A DNA stretch of 64,000 bases from Symsagittifera roscoffensis. Taxonomy: Eukaryota; Xenacoelomorpha; Acoela; Convolutidae. Position 1 is the stretch's first letter, and each line of letters opens with the position of its first letter. The DNA lies in the NCBI RefSeq assembly GCF_963678635.1, contig NC_087062.1, positions 82,484,012 to 82,548,011 on the forward strand. Direction: 5' to 3'. Under the pieces are notes generated by a model that did not search any database, had not been told where the DNA came from, and worked only from the letters and a program-made list of their open reading frames with translations. Shown here piece after piece: positions 38,701 to 48,382 of this stretch. The translations under genes and the position numbers were made by a program.

Positions 38701-40427
38701 AATTTGGGGGGGCACTGAAATTAAAGTAGTGAAGTCTGCCATTTTAACAGACGTATTTAGCATAAGTCTTAATATTTGTTCAGGCTCAATTTTACTTTTT
38801 CGCGGTTCGACTTCTGATCATTTTTAAGTTCAGTGCATTTCCATTGTTAAAAGAAAAGCAAACTCCACTATCGAGCAGCAAAAGTGTAAAGGTCGAACAA
38901 AAAACGTGATCGACTTCTAATTTCGAAGATAGAATTTAGTTTCAATTTTCCCAGCAAAATGAAAAATTTACCTACCAGTCCAGTTTTTTCAAATTCAAAG
39001 GGCTTTAAGGCCGTCTATTTTTTTCTTTGAAGTTTTTTCAAAAAACAAATCAGTATTTTTTCTGTTAACTTGCGTTTATGGCTATGTGCATAAAATAATA
39101 ATTCAAATTGAATTATCGCAAGCTAACTGGTAGCAATAGTTTTCCTGTTAAAACTCAAGTTATCTTTTTCAGGATTTTTTTCAAGCAATAATTCTGTATT
39201 TTCTTGCCTACTTTATATTGTTTTTTTTTGTTGCTTTGTATACTTTTAATTGTGATACTTATTTGTATCAGCATTTTTTTCTTGTTCCTTGGTTCTAGTC
39301 AATGCTGGGTGATCTGTGGGGGAGGGGGATTTTATCCATTTCACCTGAGCCGTCCCACCTTGTTACACCGAAGACTTTAGTCAAGGTGTTATGGTATCGT
39401 GTAACGGGTTTTTTTTTAAATGTTGTCTGTTGTCAAGTGTCGACAAATAACGTCCACAGTTATCAATTATCATGTGGGCTGGACTATATCGCGCTATGTC
39501 ACGTGATTGCGTATGTTTGTTTCTTTATTTGTTCATCTTTATTTATTTAATTATCTGTTCTTCTATTTATTTAATTATGTTTAGTTTGCTTATATTTATT
39601 TATAATTTATGTATGTACATATTTATTTTTGTTTATTTTTATCACGTGTTTTGTTTATTTATTTAATTATTCTTTCTTTCATTTAGTTTTGCTTTTATTA
39701 TTTCTGCGTGTGTATTTATTTAATTTATTTATTTTCATTTATTTATATTATGGGTCTGTTTGTTTGGTTATTTGTTCATATAGATTTTTTCATGTCTATT
39801 TAATTATTTGTACATTTCACTTTTGCTTTTATTTATTTATTTATTTATGTATTTATTTATGTATTTATTTATTTATTTATGTATTGATTTATTTTTTTAT
39901 TGCTTATTTATTTATCAGGTGTGTTTTGTTTATTTGTTGATATTTATTTCTATATTTATTTAATTATTCTTTCTTTCATTTAGTTTTGCTTTTATTATTT
40001 ATGTATGTGTATTTATTTCATTTATTTATTTTCATTTATTCATATTATGGGTCTGTTTGTTTGGTTCTTTGTTCATATATATTTTTTCATGTCTATTTAA
40101 TTATTTGTACATTTCACTTTTGCTTTTATTTATTTATATATTTATTTATTTATGTATTCATTTATGTATTTATTTATTTATTGATTTATTTTTTTATTGC
40201 TTATTTATTTATCAGGTGTGTTTTGTTTATTTGTTGATATTTATTTCTATATTTATTTAATTATTCTTTCTTTCATTTAGTTTTGCTTTTATTATTTATG
40301 TATGTGTATTTATTTAATTCATTTACTTTCATTTATTTATATTATGGGTCTGTTTGTTTGGTTATTTGTTCATGAGATATATATTTTTTCATGTTAATTT
40401 AATTATTTGTACATTTCAGTTTTGCGT

Positions 40428-40458
<31 letters not shown>

Positions 40459-43400
40459 TGTATTTATTTATTTATGTATTGATTTATTTTTTTATTGTTT
40501 ATTTATTTATCAGGTGTGTTTTGTTTATTCGTTGATATTTGTTGCTTTATTTATTTAATTATTTTCTTTCATTCAGTTTTGCTTTTATTTATTATTCATG
40601 TATGAATTTATTTATTCATTTATTTATTTATGTTTATTTATTTTTGGTTTGTTCGTTCATTTGTTGGTTTGTTCGTTCATTTATGTATTTAGTTAGCGTC
40701 TTTGTTGTTTGATTGTGAAATTTGATGTTTTACTTCTTAGCTATGTAGTTAAAAGCAAAAAATGATTTTCAATTTATTGTTCTGTTTAGGATATTTTCAG
40801 AAAGATCTGTATATCACCAATTAGCGTACAACGATTTACAGGGAACGCTGCCAACGAGATTTGTCCACTTGCTTTTGGGTTGCAGCTACATCAAAAATGA
40901 TTTTAAATTATTTATTTTAAAGATTTATCTATAGTTATATCTGTCCGGTAATTAATTTTCAAATTAGCTTTTGTATTTCTCAAAAAAGAATTTGTTGGAG
41001 CGTGGACTCAATAACGTAAAGCAAAATGTTAAATTTTATGTTACTTCTATTTTCAGTCATGTAATGGAGCCATTTCGACCCACGGGCATTGCAAATGATG
41101 ACAACAGTTGCTATCTCAATTCTGTTCTTCAGCTTTTGTTGTCAAGCGCTTGCATCAGAGATCGGCTCAGTAGACTTACTGAATTTGACCATGGTGGCGT
41201 GTTAATTTCAACTGTGAAAGAGATATTTTGTCAAATGCTGTCCACAGAAAACTTTTTCATCAATGCGTCTACTTCCAAAGTTAAAATTCTCCAGCATCTT
41301 GATTTGAATTACAGCTTCTCATATACCTATGGACATCAGCACGATGCTTCCGAGGTACTACAGTCAATTATCAATGCATTTAAATCTGAGGGCCAATGGA
41401 ATTTCTTTGAAATATCGTATTCAGATAATTTCACGTGTTGTCTGTGTAATGTGTCATGGAGAAGACCTGAAACTACTTCTGCGTTAGTTTTAAGTCCTCC
41501 ACGCAATGGTCAACTTCTGCAGGAGCTTGTGGTCAATCACTTCGCCAACCAAGCCATTAATGTAACATGTCCAAATTCCACGTGTATCTCAGAAAGGGCA
41601 ATAACAACTAAAGAACCAACCCATATTGCAAATACTGTTATTTTGCTGATTGCGCGTTACATGTTTGTCGCTGGCAATCGCGTTTACTCTAGAGCAGAAG
41701 TCACAATTGGTGAAACAATCGAAATTGGTGGATGTGATTACGGAGTAAAGGCTGCTGTTATTCACACGGGGTCTTTTGAATACGGTCATTACTTTACTGT
41801 CATAAAAACCGCTCATGAGTACCTTTGCGTTAACGATTGCACCATATCGCACCACCATGTCCCTGATTGGGGTTGTGCTTTTGTTATTCTTTGTGAAAAG
41901 AAAGATATGTATCCAACACCCGCTGCCAATATTATGCTGCTGGACAATTTATCAAATAACACTTGTGGTAATGTTAACAAATTAACAAAGTCAAAGATGG
42001 ATCGGAAAGTGTACCAGGCAGAATGGGCACGAACGAAGCGCAAGAAGGGGTAATATCACAATATACCGTCATAACAATTAGATAACATAGAAAATGTACA
42101 TTGCCTATCAGTATTTTTAGGGAGTTGGATTTCACGCTGACAACGAACTTGGTATTCCTGATTATCCAACCATTGCCAGCGTATCCCTTGGAGCCACCCG
42201 ACGCTTTGCAATGAAAAGAAACGGGACCACGCGCTCTGAAGTTTCTGTTTTGTTGCCACATGGTAGCGTTTTTACCATGCTCGGAGCTTGCCAGAAAGAC
42301 TGGAAGCACAGCATCTTGAGAGGATCCACTGCACCCGATGGATCGTTTGAGAAATGGAATGGCGTCCGTTTAAATTTGACGTTCCGTAATCAGTTTGACG
42401 CTGAACGTTGAAGTTTTATGTCATTTTTATTACTTGCCGGTTTTTGAAGGTTGAATTTGAACTTGATTTCGTGGAATACTTAACTGATATCTTTACCTGA
42501 TTGAAGTTTTGTTCATGAATACCAACATTGGTACATTTTTCAGATCTGTGTCATGTCTTTGCAAGTATTTTTTTTGTTTTTTGGATTTGTTTTTCGGATT
42601 GTTTTACTGCTACATACTGTCAATTCTGAGACTGCTTCACAATTTCTCAATATAATAAGACTAATAGCTTTTTTTCATTTTAGCTCTTTCTTGTAAGTAT
42701 ATGTCTAAGTACGATTTTTAGTTATTCCGGAGACCCATATGAGTCTACATGCCAATTTATACGATTGGCCGATTGAAACGACAGGAGGCGTTTTGCTACA
42801 CATACAAACACAATCTTTTGTATTTTATTATAGCTATAGAAATTGATCTACAATGCGTAAGTACGACATTTAGTTGTACGATTGTTATTTCAGGTCCTTT
42901 GTCAATATTTCAGGCTCTTTGTCAATATAGCAAAATTTTGGTGTATATATGTGTTAGTAAGATTTTTAGTTCTACAACGTTTATTCAGGCTCTTTGTCGA
43001 TATAGCAAAATATTGGTGTATACATGTGTTAGTACGATTTTAGCTCTAGAATTGTTATTTCAGGCTCTTCGTCAATATAGCAATATTTTAGCGTATACAT
43101 GTGTTAGTACCATTTTTAGTTCTCGAACTGTTATTTTATGATCTATGTCAATATATCAAAATTTTAGTGTATACATGTGTTATTACGATTTTTAGTTCTC
43201 GAACTGTTATTTCATGATCTTTGTCAATATATCAAAATTTTATTGTATACATGTGTTAGTACCATTTTTAGTTCTCGAACTGTTATTCCATGATCTTTGT
43301 CAATATAGCAAAATTTTGGTGTATACATGTGTTAGTACGATTTTTAGCTCTAGAACTGTTATTCCATGATCTTTGTCAATATAGCAAAAATTTGACGTAT

Positions 43401-44139
43401 ACATGTGTTAGTACGATTTTTAGCTCTCGAACTGTTATTTCATGATCTTTGCCAATATAGCAAAATTTTGGTGTATACATGTGTTCGTACGATTTTTAGC
43501 TCACGAACTGTTATTTCAGGCCCTTTGTCAATATAGTAAAATTTTGGTGTATACATGTGTTAGTACGATTTTTAGTTCTAGAAGTGTTATTTTATGATCT
43601 TCGTTGATATATCAAAAGTTTAACCTATACATGTGTTAGTACGATTTTTAGTTCTAGAACTGTTACTTCAGGCTCTTTCTCGATATAGCAAAATTTTGGT
43701 GTATACATGTATTAGTACGATTTTTTGTTCTAGAACTGTTATTCTTCAATTATTAGTTGTTCAAGTTGTTTGGTTTTTGCTTCAGTTTCTATGCCTTCGG
43801 TGTATTGCGCGTAGCGCCTATGTTGTAATTGTAACAGAACTGGGATTCGAACGCACTACTCTGGTGTTAGGAGACCTACTCGGCCACGGCTGTTCTGCTG
43901 TGAAATGCAGTAAAACGAAGCAAGACTTCGCCTGTGTAAAAACTGGAAACTTGATTTTTCGGCCATCAATTTTTATTAACTCAATGATCTAAACATTTAA
44001 TAATGCAAATGGAGCTGCATAATATAGGAATTTTAAGTCTAATGTTGATTTGTTTTAGGTTCTGGAGCAGAACGGAGGCAAGGACGCTTTGTTGGCCATC
44101 AAGGAGAAAATACCAACCTACACACCTCTTATTTGCTAA
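29721..44139 (+). CDS. PACRGL: PACRG-like protein homologue, 4 exons
   Basis: PACRG-like proteins are alpha-helical repeat proteins. The sister protein PACRG sits at the junction of the doublet microtubules in axonemes. Exons: 29,721-29,870; 30,869-31,067; 38,431-38,672; 44,059-44,139 (stop TAA), giving 223 aa. Exon 1 is Ser/Ala-rich, then has PKPSDRLNPKTIDPFNKK, a block typical of PACRGL and not PACRG. Exon 2 has GNIPCRLNHGSVKHKLEW and LATGLPETSHPYTFLSENGF. Exon 3 is helical (IVPHIKLALCSETRFEAGLN, LKGLMQQLAKKSSKGKIRDR). Exon 4 is VLEQNGGKDALLAIKEKIPT plus a Cys-ending tail. Start is the ATG at 29,721; no ATG was found upstream in frame. Intron 3 appears to use a GC donor (CAG|GCTAGA), which keeps the family's exact spacing before LEQxGG. 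A GT donor nine bases upstream is possible but drops three residues. Introns 2 and 3 are 7.4 and 5.4 kb, packed with transposons. Confidence 0.95.
31125..31515 (+). repeat. Dispersed family B copy in PACRGL intron 2
   Basis: GTCGATGAACGTAGTTCAGA (31,128), then GGTCGCGATGATTTTTTT, an AGCTTCGAAAGTGGAATT block duplicated in tandem, and CTTTTCCAACTGTCTGTTGG (31,495). Confidence 0.75.
31740..35140 (-). mobile_element. Non-LTR retrotransposon with APE endonuclease, RT and C-terminal zinc fingers, broken
   Basis: Read on the - strand from 35,140. The endonuclease start is SGFRIATWNIGNCK (about 35,055), then SVYQPLSLNKTEVDE, IIIGGNWNAQIGRN and FAEQNEMIIPDTFL (34,788-34,474). A basic linker leads to the RT, with YYRRISLLSMATRILARI (about 33,400) and the catalytic VLFADDTMILA (about 32,815). 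The thumb/connection has TRFLGVWLGETVDRRR and RLERMGHVVECM. The C-terminal end (32,060-31,765) has three finger-like motifs: a C-x2-C...H-x4-H-type, CNKCDRLFTQSATLKNHLKAC (C-x2-C-x12-H-x3-C) and CGGCNKRVTKNNFARHERYC (C-x2-C-x11-H-x3-C). Frameshifts break the frame in at least six places. It sits antisense inside PACRGL intron 2. The clade is not resolved. Confidence 0.85.
31765..32060 (-). pseudogene. C-terminal C2H2/C2HC-like finger block of the non-LTR element
   Basis: Three consecutive cysteine/histidine motifs occur after the RT region. The first is in a different frame from the next two, so a shift lies near 31,990. Zinc and nucleic-acid binding is the family expectation. Confidence 0.7.
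35141..36079. other. PACRGL intron sequence, no gene recognised
   Basis: Left part may be the 5' end of the antisense non-LTR element. No coding region beyond short frames. Confidence 0.45.
36080..36495 (+). repeat. Dispersed family B copy in PACRGL intron 2
   Basis: Starts near TCCATGAACATAGTTCACTC and runs through TTCGAAAGTCGAATTTAATT to TTTCCCGACTGTCTGTTATC, a mutated form of the terminal hairpin. Confidence 0.68.
36965..37045 (+). repeat. tRNA-like sequence (SINE head or tRNA pseudogene)
   Basis: Box A-like CTGTAGCGTAGAGGTAGG and box B GAGGGTTCGAACCTGGGC are spaced as in a tRNA. A full set of arms could not be closed and the downstream sequence is repeat-like. Confidence 0.5.
38760..39080 (+). 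repeat. Dispersed family B partial copy in PACRGL intron 3
   Basis: Shares TGTTCAGGCTCAATTTTAC, TTAAGTTCAGTGCATTTCC, AAGCAAACTCCACTATCGAG and the AAAAACAAATCAGTATTTTT block with the other copies. Confidence 0.65.
39500..40690. repeat. TTTA-rich array with a 297-bp higher-order period
   Basis: A TTTATTTA-type microsatellite is organised into about 3.3 copies of a 297-bp unit. The marker ATTCTTTCTTTCATTTAG recurs at about 39,668, 39,965 and 40,262, and a variant near 40,560. Each unit also holds TTATGGGTCTGTTTGTTTGG and ATCAGGTGTGTTTTGTTTAT. Open frames here (YLFIYLFI-type) are by-products of the repeat. Confidence 0.9.
41064..42056 (+). CDS. Ubiquitin-specific protease-like (C19) ORF inside PACRGL intron 3
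   Basis: Intact ORF. The open frame starts at 40,971, but the ATG at 41,064 sits just before the first conserved block and is the likelier start (329 aa; 360 aa from the upstream start). Visible USP features, numbered from 40,971: Cys box TGIANDDNSCYLNSVLQLL (C47), HDASEVLQSI (128-type box), a zinc-ribbon-like pair C156/C159 and C200/C205, His box YGHYFTVIK (H273) and the third residue in CVNDC (D289). All three catalytic positions are present, so deubiquitinating or related peptidase activity is possible. The protein is compact for a USP and ends in a basic tail (YQAEWARTKRKKG). It is followed after 64 bases by an AlkB domain in another frame. The location within an intron and the basic tail suggest mobile-element origin (inference). 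Confidence 0.82.
42121..42411 (+). CDS. AlkB-like 2OG-Fe(II) dioxygenase domain, N-terminally incomplete
   Basis: An open stretch of 96 codons with the AlkB catalytic core: GVGFHADNELG (iron ligands His and Asp), ASVSLGATRRFAMKRNG, LPHGSVFTMLG, DWKHSI (second iron His) and RLNLTFR (2-oxoglutarate/substrate arginines). These match the order in ALKBH2/3-type proteins, which remove alkyl groups from DNA or RNA. The first half of the domain is not visible upstream. An AG acceptor-like TTTTTAG lies directly before GGAGTTGG. A phase-0 join from GT at 42,007 (after MDRK of the USP ORF) would fuse the two in frame, whereas the GT beside the USP stop would not. Whether they form one protein is open. 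Confidence 0.75.
   Translation, partial: GVGFHADNELGIPDYPTIASVSLGATRRFAMKRNGTTRSEVSVLLPHGSVFTMLGACQKDWKHSILRGSTAPDGSFEKWNGVRLNLTFRNQFDAER
42850..43750. repeat. Minisatellite, 76-bp unit, about 11 copies
   Basis: The marker GTATACATGTGTTAGTACG recurs every 75-77 bases from about 42,940 to 43,700. The rest of the unit is ATTTTTAGTTCTAGAACTG, TTATTTCAGG, CTCTTTGTCAATATAGCAAA. Copies differ by a few substitutions. A single decayed unit may lie at about 42,700. Confidence 0.93.
43820..43895 (-). repeat. tRNA-Ser/Leu-like sequence, degenerate
   Basis: On the - strand: box A CCGTGGCCGAGTAGGTCTCC and box B GCGTTCGAATCCCAG at tRNA spacing. The T stem has two mismatches, so a tRNA pseudogene or SINE head is more likely than a working gene. 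Confidence 0.5.
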
Positions 44140-44666
44140 GCCAGAGCGGAAGACGTGACTGGTCATGTAAACAACACGACACTGACTGTTTCTGAACTTG
44201 GCTGTAATTTAATGTCATATTTGTAAGTTTTAAATGTTCATCATGTATTATCTATGTGCCTGACAGATATAGGTTGAGAAAAGTTCGCAAACCAAAGAAC
44301 TTTGCATTCTGATGCAGCAGAAGTTCATGAGCTAAATATGCTTTAGTTTTGCCTTCGTAGCATACCCAAAGTAAATGTACACTAAAAATAATGATGATTA
44401 GTGATAGTTTTTTATCTGTAAATAGCGTGTAAATTTGCTGGTTAAAAAATTGTGCAGTAAAGAGTTTGTAAATAGCTAATTTAACATTAAATTTTATCCT
44501 TTTAGTTGATGAGCTCAATAATTGGTAATATTTAAAATAGCTAGAAATTGAGGATGTTTCTTGGAAATCAGTCAATGTCCTGTAAGTAGAGATAATGGAT
44601 CATGTTAACTATCCCCCCCCCCCTATGGTACCTTGTAAAGAATCTCCCCCCTTATAAAAAACACAT

Positions 44667-45106
44667 GGGTCTTATGCACTAAACGGCCCAAAATCATTAT
44701 TTCTACATCTCTTGAACTGAAATTAATGTGGTTGAATTTGATTGGCTAATTAGCCAATCAAGCTCCATCGACATTTTCTGCCGTTTCAAATGAAATAATT
44801 CTGCCATTTCAAGCAGACAAATTTATTAGCCGAAATGATAAAGAAATGAATTTTTGTTTTGTCGAGCCATTTTATTAAGTTTTTCTTGTCTGGGCAAGGT
44901 TTCACAAGTAACTCAAAATTAATTTGATTATTTTACAAAGTTCCATCTTTTCGGAATTTTCGGCTAATATTTTATCTGGTTGATCGGAATGCCTGACCGT
45001 CTAACTTGAATATCATTGGCTAAAATTACCCAATAAAATTCAATCGCATAATTTCCAGCTTACAATGTAGAAAATTTGATTTTGGGCCGTTTAGTGCATA
45101 AGACCC
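44667..45106. mobile_element. TIR element family 1, copy 1 (440 bp)
   Basis: Left end GGGTCTTATGCACTAAACGG and right end read in reverse the same, about 30 bases each side. Flanks AAACACAT and AAACACGG agree in 6 of 8 bases, consistent with an aged 8-bp target duplication. No coding capacity. Confidence 0.82.
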
Positions 45107-45124
45107 AAACACGGGGAGGGTTAT

Positions 45125-45518
45125 CATGATTGAAGGACCGAATGCTTGAAAAATTTCAACCAATCAAAATCGCTCAGCGTTTCTATTGGCTAAATGCCTT
45201 TCTCACAAAATCGAAGTCAATATTAACAGAAAACGTATTAAATCAGTGGAAAATAATCAAAAATATTACAAATTGCGGGTTACAACCGCAATACTATTTA
45301 GATAATCATCAAGATTAATGAGGTCAAAATCATGAGAATTTTTCAGTCTTGAAAAGTTATCTGCTTATTATCTAATCGGTCAATATTAACACTCATGGCC
45401 TGGATTTTTCTTGTCTTACTTTAAGATTTTCGCGATGTACTTTGAGATTTTTAATACTCACTTCTGATTGGCTGAAAGTAAGCTAAAATAATTTCAAGCA
45501 TTCGGTCCTTCAAGCATG
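45125..45518. mobile_element. TIR element family 2, left copy within the palindrome
   Basis: Begins CATGATTGAAGGACCGAATG and ends with the reverse complement of CATGCTTGAAGGACCGAATG. No coding capacity. Its right 290 bases are duplicated in inverted orientation next to it. Confidence 0.65.
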
Positions 45519-45853
45519 AGGGACGCCACCAATGAAATGTGTTTGAGGGTGGCGTCCCTCATGCTTGAAGGACCGAATGCTTGAAATTAATTTAAGCTGA
45601 CTTTCAGCCAATCAGAAGTGAGTATTAAAAATCTCAAAGTACATCGCGAAAATCTTAAAGTAAGACAAGAAAAATCCAGGCCATGAGTGTTAATATTGAC
45701 CGATTAGATAATAAGCAGATAACTTTTCAAGACTGAAAAATTCTCATGATTTTTACCTCATTAATCTTGATGATTATCTAAATAGTATTGCGGTTGTAAA
45801 CCGCAATTTGTAATATTTTTGATCATTTTCCACTGATTTAATACGTTTTCTGT
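45227..45853. repeat. Long palindrome, arms about 304 and 306 bp, 17-bp spacer
   Basis: Left arm 45,227-45,530 and right arm 45,548-45,853 are reverse complements with only a few differences. The centre is GGACGCCACC / spacer / GGTGGCGTCC. The outer ends are ACAGAAAACG and CGTTTTCTGT. Transcripts through it would form a long perfect-looking hairpin. Confidence 0.93.
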
Positions 45854-46539
45854 ACATTTAATACGTTTCCACCCAAGCCTCTACATTTTCCTGAAAAAGA
45901 TTCAATTAGACTCAACAAATTAGAAATTCAACATTTTGAAGGCAATGGGGGGAACGCAGAATCAAGGGTCAAGGGTGGAAGAAATATTGGGTTATTCATG
46001 CAAAAATTCAAAAAATTTCTAGTAATTTCAACAAAGACCATGTTGTTGACTATTTATATGCTCTAGCTCGCTTAACTCTTTCGTTATTTTTAAATTGTCG
46101 GCATAATTTCTACTTAATTTTCGGCATTTTGTTGCTTTTTTAATTGATTTTCAAAAAATCACTTTTTTTAACTTATAGCCATCGTACAGCGTCCAAATTT
46201 TGAGAGGAGATAAAGGCCAATATTGCAATATTTTTGCTCCTATTCTGGGTTACCCCGCCCCCTATTCAGGTATAGTTGTAGTGAGTTAAAAATTTTAATA
46301 GGGTGTGCGGCTAGCAATTGTCATCAGAAGTAAATGTAACTTTTTTTCTTGTAAAAATATTCGTCTTTCTAAATCACAGTAATTGTAATTACTGTTCATC
46401 GACGATCTCTATGAGAAATGCAGTTCTCATTTGGTCTTCTCAGAACTATGTCTAGTGCCTTTTCAAGCCTAATCACTGGCATATTTTCTTTTCAGGTCGC
46501 TCGAAGCTCTGTTTTGCTTGCTTCAGAGTCTCTTATTGT

Positions 46540-46740
46540 TCCGACTTTCGATACGAAAGTAACGGAATATTTGTGCTCGGGGTGGGTTTTTTTCTTCAGA
46601 CAAATTTCGACTTTTTAACTAGCCATTTTTGACGGAAGTTTTTTATATCATTCGAAAGGTCTTGTTGTTATCAGCTCAAATTTGAAAAGATATTTCACAA
46701 AGAAAAACAGACATTGACAAAGTAAAACAGACATTTAAAA
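46540..46740 (-). repeat. Dispersed family C, partial
   Basis: Holds TTGTTCCGACTTTCGATACG, TTGTGCTCGGGGTGGGTTTT, GACTTTTTAACTAGCCATTT and ATATCATTCGAAAGGTCTTG, all found in reverse at 59,200-59,360. Confidence 0.75.
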
Positions 46741-47992
46741 CAGGCTTAAAAATGACGGATTTTGTTGTACTCAATTTGATATTTTTGAAGAAAAAACAAA
46801 AACTTTTGAAACAAGCTCAAAAATGATGGAATTTTTATGCTCGATTAATTTTGTTTTAAAGAGAAAACTCTACTTTTCTCAATCGTTTTTAACATGTCCC
46901 TTTGTCAACTGAACGGTATTAGTGTCATTTGCTCAAAACTATCAAAAATCATTTGTCCTTAAGTTATGGAACTTAAAGAAGGCAATTTAATTAATTATGA
47001 CGTGGCGCGGTATACTTTTTATATCAACCCGTAAGCGACAATAAATCTAAAGAGTAGTGAAATTCGCTCTTTTATATCATTTCATCTTTGTTTTGAAACA
47101 TTAACTTGAAATATTTTTCTGCCCTCTTTCAAAAAGTGATGGAATACTTTTTTAAAAATTGGGGTGGTTGTTCTATTGAGTGTTTCATTAACTGAGGATT
47201 TGTGATAAAAATTTTTTATATCATCTGAAAATATGTTGTTCGGAGCTCAAAAGCAAAACAAACATACTTCACTTGTGATCAATTTTTGCAAAAACTTCAT
47301 CAGCGTTTGAAAGTCACTTAATTGGCCATTTTGAAATAATTATCGCATGGTAGTTTGTATATGAGTTGACAACAAAATGAAGTCCAACATACCATACCAA
47401 TAACGTTATGAACAGAAAATGTTTCAGCGGGCGTACAAATTTTCGATAAAAGATTATACATCACATTTCGGCAAGTTTTTTTTATGATTACCATATTATC
47501 TTTTCTTTCCCAATTTAGTGATTTCCTTGACACTTTTCCAAATGTCTGTTTTCAAATTTATTCGGATGTTGGCAATCTTAGACTTCAATTTGATACCAAC
47601 GTTGTACGAGATGCTGTCAATTTCTTTATTTTGCTTATTTTGGTTAGGTTTTATCAACTATTATGTGCGTATGAACTAAGAAAGTTAGGGTTACTTCTTT
47701 GCTGAAAATTTTTTTGACTTAGTGAGCGTCTGCTCCAGTTTTGTCAATTTCTCTGCCGAAAGTTTTCATTTTCTTTTAGAAGTTTTTCATATATTTTTTT
47801 TCTGTTATCATCTAAAACAGTTAATGCTGTTTCGAGAACTTTCTCTATTTTTACACAATCACGCTCGTGATACATTCCGAGTTATTATTTTTAACCTATC
47901 TCGCATAAATTTGGGAAAGTTTTGGCTGATTGAGCTTAAACATTTGCTATGCAATTAAGCATAATTGCATACCAAATTTACTAGCAAATTAC

Positions 47993-48382
47993 AGGTCTTA
48001 TGCACAAAACGGCCCAAAATCAAAGTTTTTATATCATGAGTTATATGCAGTCGAATCTGACTGGCCTATATTCAAATTCAAGCAACATGTTCAGGCAATT
48101 CAATCAAAACTTGCAGCAGATAAAAATATTAGCCGAAATTACCAAAATGTTAAACATTTTTTCAAGTAACCTGGGTAATTTTGCTCGGATCGTAAAATGA
48201 CTTCAGCTGAACTAAAGTTTCATTTCGGCCATTAATTTTATCTGCTTGGAATTTTAATTGAAATTCCGTACCATGTTGTTTGAATTTGAGTGTCTGATTA
48301 GCCAGTCAGATTCAACCATATTATTAAGAGTTCAAGAAAGATGTAGAAATACTGATTTTGCGCCGTTTAGTGCATAAGACCC
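47993..48382. mobile_element. TIR element family 1, copy 2 (390 bp) with perfect 8-bp TSD
   Basis: Ends (A)GGTCTTATGCAC... and ...GTGCATAAGACCC match copy 1. Flanked on both sides by CAAATTAC (47,985-47,992 and 48,383-48,390), a perfect 8-bp duplication, the length made by hAT transposases. No coding capacity. Confidence 0.88.

Noticed and set aside
39472-40260. Hydrophobic + strand frames up to 103 aa
   Set aside because: Phe/Ile/Leu/Tyr runs come from TTTATTTA repeats, not from membrane proteins.
42850-43750. Regular repeats considered as a CRISPR array
   Set aside because: Units are contiguous with no unique spacers, in an animal intron.
29721-44139. Assignment to PACRG instead of PACRGL
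   Set aside because: SDRLNPKT...PF, GNIPCRL.HGSVKH.L.W and LPETSHPYTF fit the PACRGL branch. PACRG has different residues at these points.
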